From positions 1 through 9,717 of the forward strand of contig CAZJXN010000183.1 of assembly GCA_964549655.1 (NCBI GenBank): 9,717 nt of DNA, read 5' to 3'. The notes beneath the pieces are model-generated. The model saw only the letters and a list, made by a program, of their open reading frames with translations. It was not told the origin of the DNA and ran no database searches. This document shows positions 5,338-9,717 of the stretch, in pieces. Both the position numbers and the translations under genes were made by a program. The DNA is from JADJNW01 sp964549655. GTDB lineage: Bacteria; Bacteroidota; Bacteroidia; Chitinophagales; Saprospiraceae. Numbering within the stretch: the first letter of the stretch is position 1; every line of letters begins with the position of its first letter.

Positions 5338-6642
5338 ATGAAAAACTTACTGTTGCTTTCATTGCTTTTCATAACGAACCTTTCGTATTCACAAGATGAA
5401 GGGTTGCGTTTTTATGATTATAGTTACAAACCCAATATCAAGACGGTACAATTTCATATTGAAGGGCGATTTACCAGCTATCCGATTATGGATTTGAAGG
5501 CGAGCAAGCCGCTCGTGCTGTCGTTTGATGACTTGGATGCAGATGCCAAAAATTATACCTACGCCATCGTCCATTGCAATATGTATTGGGAACAATCGAA
5601 CTTGGCGGAGATGGAATACATGGATGGCTTTATGGAAAATCAGGTCAATGATTATGATTATTCTTACACCACGACGAGACCTTTTACAAATTATCGGATT
5701 TATTTACCAAATAACAACCTCACCTTTCGGAAATCGGGTAATTATTTAATAAAAGTGTATGATAATCAAGGGAAGAAAACCCTTGCGTTGACGCGTCGCT
5801 TTGTGATAACCGAGTCGCTGGTGCGCATCTCGCCGCAATTCGTTCGCCCAAGTAATGTAAGTAAAACGAGAACACATCAGGAAATAGATTTTGCGGTGAA
5901 TCATGAGAATATTAATTTAAAAAGTCCGCAGCAAGAGCTTCGTGCTACGATTTTGCAAAACGGAAGATGGGACAATGCCATTACCAATATGTCGCCGCTG
6001 CTCACCCGCATCAATGAAGTGGTGTTTGATTATCAGGATAAAATTGTTTTTCCGGCGGGGAAAGAATTTCGGTTTTTTGATTTGCGCAATTTGAATTATC
6101 GGTCTATGAATATTGCCTCTATTGAGCCGACGGATAACGGTATAGAAGTGGCGGTGGCAAAGGATAAGAAGCGCTCAGAAATGGTGTACCTGCAATACAC
6201 GGATTTGAACGGCAATTTTGTGATTGGAAACCAAGATGTACGCGTGTCCCAATTTTTAGAAGATTCTGCGGCGACGCAGGTTGCCAAGAAAGTGTTCTTC
6301 GGTTCGACTTTGTCCAGTGACTATGCCAATGTGCTTTTTTCATTATATAATCCAGAGCCTTTTTATGATGATGAAGTTTATTTGTTTGGCGCATTGAGCG
6401 AATGGCAGTTGAAACCCGAATTTAAAATGCAATACAATACTGCCGTCAACGGCTACGTGGTAAAAGTGCAACTCAAACAGGGTTATTATGACTACGCTTA
6501 CGCCACCGTGCCGCGCACCGGCAAAGTGAAAACCGCTAATATGAGCACCATCGAAGGCGACGCGCAAGAAACTGAAAATACGTACACCATCCTCATTTAC
6601 TTCCGACCCTTTGGCGAGCGATATGACCGCGTGATTGGTACG
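5338..6642 (+). CDS. Type IX secretion system plug protein (DUF5103), 3' end lost in gap
   Basis: The 435 visible residues match the DUF5103 / T9SS plug family. In Flavobacterium such a protein plugs the SprA outer-membrane channel when no substrate or PorV shuttle is bound. The N-terminus MKNLLLLSLLFITNLSYSQ is a Sec signal peptide with likely cleavage at SYS|Q, giving a periplasmic or outer-membrane-associated product. Family-like stretches include LRFYDYSYKPNIKTVQFH near the mature start, LVLSFDDLDADAKNYTYAIVHCNMYW, YLFGALSEWQ and, near the end, ENTYTILIYFRPFGERYDRVIGT. That last stretch is close to the usual C-terminus, so probably only a few codons are missing. The start is the ATG at 5338, with an A/T-rich upstream and no Shine-Dalgarno. 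Family assignment is from recognition, not a search. Confidence 0.88.
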
Positions 6643-6742
6643 NNNNNNNNNNNNNNNNNNNNNNNNNNNNNNNNNNNNNNNNNNNNNNNNNNNNNNNNNN
6701 NNNNNNNNNNNNNNNNNNNNNNNNNNNNNNNNNNNNNNNNNN
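6643..6742. other. Assembly gap of exactly 100 N
   Basis: A round 100 N is the usual placeholder for a scaffold join of unknown size. It hides the end of the plug gene, the spacer, and the start and most of the signal peptide of the TolC-family gene. Frames reading across it have no meaning. The true distance may be shorter or longer than 100 bases. Confidence 0.98.
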
Positions 6743-8125
6743 ATTACACTGGTTTCCGCGCAAGAAACTTGGTCACTGGAACAAGCAGTGCGGTACGCAC
6801 AGCAGAATAATTTGGCTGTAAAACGGGCGCAAACCGCTATCCGCTCCACTGAGTTGCAACTCATGCAAGACCAATCGAATCGCATTCCGACTTTGAATGG
6901 TTCGGCAAGTTATGGCTACAATTTTGGACGCTCCATTGACCCAACCACCAATAGTTTCAATAGTCAAAGTATTGGATTCAATCAGTTTTCTTTGAGTACA
7001 AATGCTACGATTTTTGCTGGTGGTCAAATTAATAATAGCATTAAGCAAAGTAAAGTGTTGGTAGAGGCTTCCAGATTGGATGCTGCTGATGCTGCCAATA
7101 CGTTAGGATTAGATGTAGCAACTGCTTATTTAAATGTATTATTAGGAGAAGAACAACTGGCAACTGCTCGGCAGCAATTAGTCTTATCGCAAGCCAATTT
7201 GGACCAAGTAAATCGGTTAATCCGGGCGGGTTCTCGACCAGAAAATGACCGATACGATATTTTGGCGCAAATAGCTCGAAATGAACAATCTATCATAGAT
7301 GCTGAGAATACCATTGCCAATTCTTATCTCAATCTGAAGCAATTGATGAATGTAGACCCTAATTTGGATATTCGCATTCAACGCCCAGAGATTACCATTC
7401 CAGCAGAGGTGAATCCCGATGGATTTTCATTGAACGAAGTTTATTCTACTGCATTGAATACCCAGCCGCAGATTAAAGCGAACGAATTGCGTTTGCAGGG
7501 TTCACAGTTGGGTGTCAATGTGGCGAAAGCAGCTTTATTTCCAACGCTCTCTGCATTTGGTAGTCTGGATACGCGTTATTCCAGTCAAGGACAAGTACCG
7601 TCAGGCACTAATTTAGTGCGGATACCACAACAAGTTTTTATTGATGGAAATCCAGTCACGATTGAAACGGATCAAACTATTCCTACTTTTACAAATAATC
7701 CGTACTTCGATCAACTCAATGAAAACTTTGGGCAAGCTGTCGGTCTTAGTTTAAATATACCCATTCTGAATAATTTTAGAAATAGAATCAATGTCCAACG
7801 CGCACAAGTGGACATATTGAATACGGAAGTGACCAATGACCAAGCGCGGCAGCAATTAAAAACAAATATTCAAACCGGTATTTCCAATGCCCGTGCTGGA
7901 CGGCGTTCCTATGATGCAGCGCTGCGTTCGGTAGAGGCAAATCAGATTGCATTTCAAAATGCACAACGACGCTTCGACCTCGGTGCAATTAATTCCTTGG
8001 AATTTACAACGGCTCGTAACAATCTCGACCAAGCACAAATCAGTCTGATTCAAGCAAAATATCAATATCTTTTTAATGTGAAAGTGGTGGAATTCTATCA
8101 GGGAAAGCAGATTAGTTTGGATTAA
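6743..8125 (+). CDS. TolC-family outer-membrane efflux protein, 5' end lost in gap
   Basis: Outer-membrane channel of a tripartite export system, forming a trimeric beta-barrel with a periplasmic alpha-helical tunnel. The 460 visible residues begin inside the signal peptide (ITLVSA|QETW, likely cleavage after Ala6). The mature N-terminus WSLEQAVRYAQQNNLAVKRAQ is typical of the family. Two homologous OEP repeats follow, at about 10-205 and 228-450. Each has long helices (for example EEQLATARQQLVLSQANLDQVNRLI) and a strand-rich segment (SASYGYNFGRSIDP; later AVGLSLNIPILNNFRNR). The end, AKYQYLFNVKVVEFYQGKQISL, is the usual close for such Bacteroidota proteins. About 15 residues are probably missing at the front. 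The adaptor gene follows after 132 bases, supporting a shared pump. The substrate cannot be told from sequence. Confidence 0.95.
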   Translation: MTLVSAQETWSLEQAVRYAQQNNLAVKRAQTAIRSTELQLMQDQSNRIPTLNGSASYGYNFGRSIDPTTNSFNSQSIGFNQFSLSTNATIFAGGQINNSIKQSKVLVEASRLDAADAANTLGLDVATAYLNVLLGEEQLATARQQLVLSQANLDQVNRLIRAGSRPENDRYDILAQIARNEQSIIDAENTIANSYLNLKQLMNVDPNLDIRIQRPEITIPAEVNPDGFSLNEVYSTALNTQPQIKANELRLQGSQLGVNVAKAALFPTLSAFGSLDTRYSSQGQVPSGTNLVRIPQQVFIDGNPVTIETDQTIPTFTNNPYFDQLNENFGQAVGLSLNIPILNNFRNRINVQRAQVDILNTEVTNDQARQQLKTNIQTGISNARAGRRSYDAALRSVEANQIAFQNAQRRFDLGAINSLEFTTARNNLDQAQISLIQAKYQYLFNVKVVEFYQGKQISLD

Positions 8126-8223
8126 GGGATTTATGAAACGGGATTTGTGAAATGTAAATTGTGATTGGTGATTTGTGAAAGGTAAGACGGGAAATCACGA
8201 ATCCCAAATCACTATTCACGTAT
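8126..8223. repeat. Fourteen in-phase heptamers with strand inversion, after the TolC gene
   Basis: The whole 98 bases divide into 14 units of 7 with no phase slip, starting at the base after the TolC stop codon. The first ten units are of GTGATTT/GTGAAAT type; the last four are of the complementary CACGAAT/CCCAAAT type. The inversion makes hairpins possible: GGGATTTGTGA (8140-8150) pairs with TCACGAATCCC (8195-8205), 10 of 11 plus a G-U in RNA. Alternatively GTGATTTG (8168-8175) pairs with CAAATCAC (8205-8212). It could act as a transcript end or attenuator between channel and adaptor, but no T-run follows. Confidence 0.8.
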
Positions 8224-8257
8224 TATATTGAGAAAAACTTATTAATTATAAACAACA

Positions 8258-9694
8258 ATGGCAACAAAACGAAAGCGCAGTAATTGGCTCTTATTCGGTC
8301 TCATCGGTGTCATCGCCTTATTGGTGGTAGTGGCGGCAGTGCGGCAGCGCTCTAAACCCAAGGGCGAAACCGTGACGGTGGAAAAAGTGACTCCCCGCAC
8401 CATCAAAGAAAAAGTGGCTGCCAGTGGCAAGATATTTCCACAAAAGGAGATTAAAATTAGTTCGGTCGTATCGGGTGAAGTCGTGGAATTGCTTGTGGAA
8501 GAGGGCGACTCCGTCGTGCGCGGACAATTGCTGGCGCGGGTAGACCCAGAAGCCGTGCAGTCGCAGGTAGAACGAGGTGTAGCAGGTGTAAATAGTGCCA
8601 AAGCGCAGTTGGCAAGTTCGCGCTCGCAGGTAGAACAGCAGCGGGCAGCAAAAGAACAAATCCAGGCACAACTCGGCAATGCCCGCGAGATTCATAAGCG
8701 CAACGAGCAACTTCGCAAAGAAGGCGTTATTTCACAAGCAGATTATGATGCGTCGCTTTCCAGTTTGCAAGGATTGGAAGCCAACCTACGCGCGGCAGAT
8801 GCCAACATCCGTGCAGCGCAGGAAAACGTGCGGGGTTCCGAATTTTCGATTCAAAGTTCGGACGCTACGCTGAAAGAGTTGCGCACCAGCTTGCGGCGTA
8901 CCACGATTTATGCCCCTTCTGGTGGGATTGTTTCTAAACTAAGCATCGAACAAGGTGAAAGTGTAGTAGGAACCGCTCAAATGAGTGGTACAGAAATCAT
9001 GCGTATTGCCAACCTAAACGCGATGGAAGTGCGGGTGGATGTGAGTGAAAACGATATTCCAAGAGTGACCGTAGGGGATGAAGTAGAAATTGAAGTGGAC
9101 GCTTACATCGGACGGATTTTTAAAGGAAATGTGACACAAATTGCCCGCTCTTCTACCAGTACAGGCACCTCTACTTCGCTGACCAGCGACCAAGTGACGA
9201 ATTTTGAAGTGCGGATTACGGTGAACCCAGATTCTTACAAGGATTTGGTCGCGCAAGGCACAGTCTATCCTTTCCTGCCGGGTATGTCCGCTTCTGTAGA
9301 AATCAATACCGAAACCGTAAACAATGCAGTCGCAGTGCCTATTCAAGCGGTTACAACTCGTGAAAAAGACGAAAACAAGAAAAAATTGAAGGCAGACCGA
9401 GCTGGTGGACAAGCGGTAACTGCAAATAACACGACCGAAAACACGGTAGCAGAAGAAGATTTGAAAGAAGTGGTCTTTGTCGTATCCGCTGACACGGTGC
9501 GCATGGCAGAAGTGAAAACGGGCATTCAGGATGATGAGTATATTCAGGTGTTGTCTGGCTTGAAAGTAGGAGAGGAAGTGGTGAGTGGACCGTACACCGC
9601 CATTTCTCGCAAGCTCAAACAAGGCGAGCGCATTCAAAGGCAAAAAGAAGGCGACGATAAGAAAAAAGCCGACACCGACGAAAAGGAAAATTAA
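8258..9694 (+). CDS. MacA/HlyD-family periplasmic adaptor (membrane fusion protein)
   Basis: Links an inner-membrane transporter to the TolC-type channel in a tripartite export pump. The 478-residue product has a basic start (MATKRKRS) and one membrane anchor (about 9-28), leaving the rest in the periplasm. The lipoyl domain is split into SGEVVELLVEEGDSVVRGQLLARVD (72-96) and YAPSGGIVSKLSIEQGESVVG (218-238), flanking a long Gln/Ala-rich coiled-coil hairpin (about 98-215). A beta-barrel (about 255-350) with FLPGMSASVEI follows, then the membrane-proximal domain (NAVAVPIQAV, VKTGIQDDEYIQVLSGLKVGEEVVSGP). A charged, low-complexity insert (about 367-402) interrupts the last domain, and the tail is Lys/Asp-rich. 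The overall form is MacA-like, so a MacB-type ABC transporter probably follows outside the window. The ATG start follows an A-rich tract without Shine-Dalgarno. I give no gene symbol because MacA and other adaptors are hard to tell apart by eye. Confidence 0.93.
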   Translation: MATKRKRSNWLLFGLIGVIALLVVVAAVRQRSKPKGETVTVEKVTPRTIKEKVAASGKIFPQKEIKISSVVSGEVVELLVEEGDSVVRGQLLARVDPEAVQSQVERGVAGVNSAKAQLASSRSQVEQQRAAKEQIQAQLGNAREIHKRNEQLRKEGVISQADYDASLSSLQGLEANLRAADANIRAAQENVRGSEFSIQSSDATLKELRTSLRRTTIYAPSGGIVSKLSIEQGESVVGTAQMSGTEIMRIANLNAMEVRVDVSENDIPRVTVGDEVEIEVDAYIGRIFKGNVTQIARSSTSTGTSTSLTSDQVTNFEVRITVNPDSYKDLVAQGTVYPFLPGMSASVEINTETVNNAVAVPIQAVTTREKDENKKKLKADRAGGQAVTANNTTENTVAEEDLKEVVFVVSADTVRMAEVKTGIQDDEYIQVLSGLKVGEEVVSGPYTAISRKLKQGERIQRQKEGDDKKKADTDEKEN

Positions 9695-9717
9695 AATTGT
9701 GTTGGTGTGTTAATGTA

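Noticed and set aside
6643..6810. Reading frames joining the plug protein and the TolC-family protein across the N run
   Set aside because: The run is a placeholder of unknown length; continuity of frame across it is meaningless, and the two frames differ.
9695..9717. Possible start of a further short-period array (TGTTGGTG, TGTTAATG)
   Set aside because: Only about two units are visible before the window ends.

Overview
The window looks like chromosomal DNA from a member of the Bacteroidota. A DUF5103-type plug protein of the type IX secretion system, two TAnnTTTG promoter boxes, A/T-rich translation starts with almost no Shine-Dalgarno sequences, and moderate G+C all point there. I cannot place it below phylum. 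A run of exactly 100 N (6643-6742) marks a scaffold join of unknown true size, so this is a draft or metagenome assembly.

Layout. Minus strand, right to left: tadA (tRNA adenosine-34 deaminase, 2332-2778), a spacer with a possible gene remnant, leuD (isopropylmalate isomerase small subunit, 1452-2039) and leuB (isopropylmalate dehydrogenase, 117-1229), followed by a strong hairpin at 56-88. Plus strand, diverging from tadA: guaB (IMP dehydrogenase, 2974-4452), an Mpg/AAG-type 3-methyladenine DNA glycosylase (4575-5180), the T9SS plug protein (from 5338, last few codons lost in the gap), a TolC-family outer-membrane channel (start lost in the gap, ends 8125) and a MacA/HlyD-type periplasmic adaptor (8258-9694). 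The last two are two parts of a tripartite export pump; the inner-membrane transporter, probably MacB-like, is expected just past the right edge. leuD and leuB act in leucine synthesis, but leuC is not next to leuD.

The genes are conserved housekeeping or envelope genes. The unexpected structure is in the spacers. At least four of them hold short-period degenerate arrays: octamers at 1383-1414, heptamers at 2787-2814 and 2928-2962, hexamers at 5181-5228, heptamers at 5247-5281, and 14 heptamers in unbroken phase at 8126-8223. The consensus differs between sites but the style is the same. Two arrays begin at the base after a stop codon. Larger palindromic elements lie at 2836-2920 and 4477-4553. 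The tadA-guaB spacer is symmetric as a whole: a CACAAAG palindrome in the centre, heptamers outside it, and one TAnnTTTG box on each side 3-4 bases from a start codon, which suggests leaderless divergent transcripts. I see no CRISPR array, rRNA, tRNA, insertion sequence or defence system.
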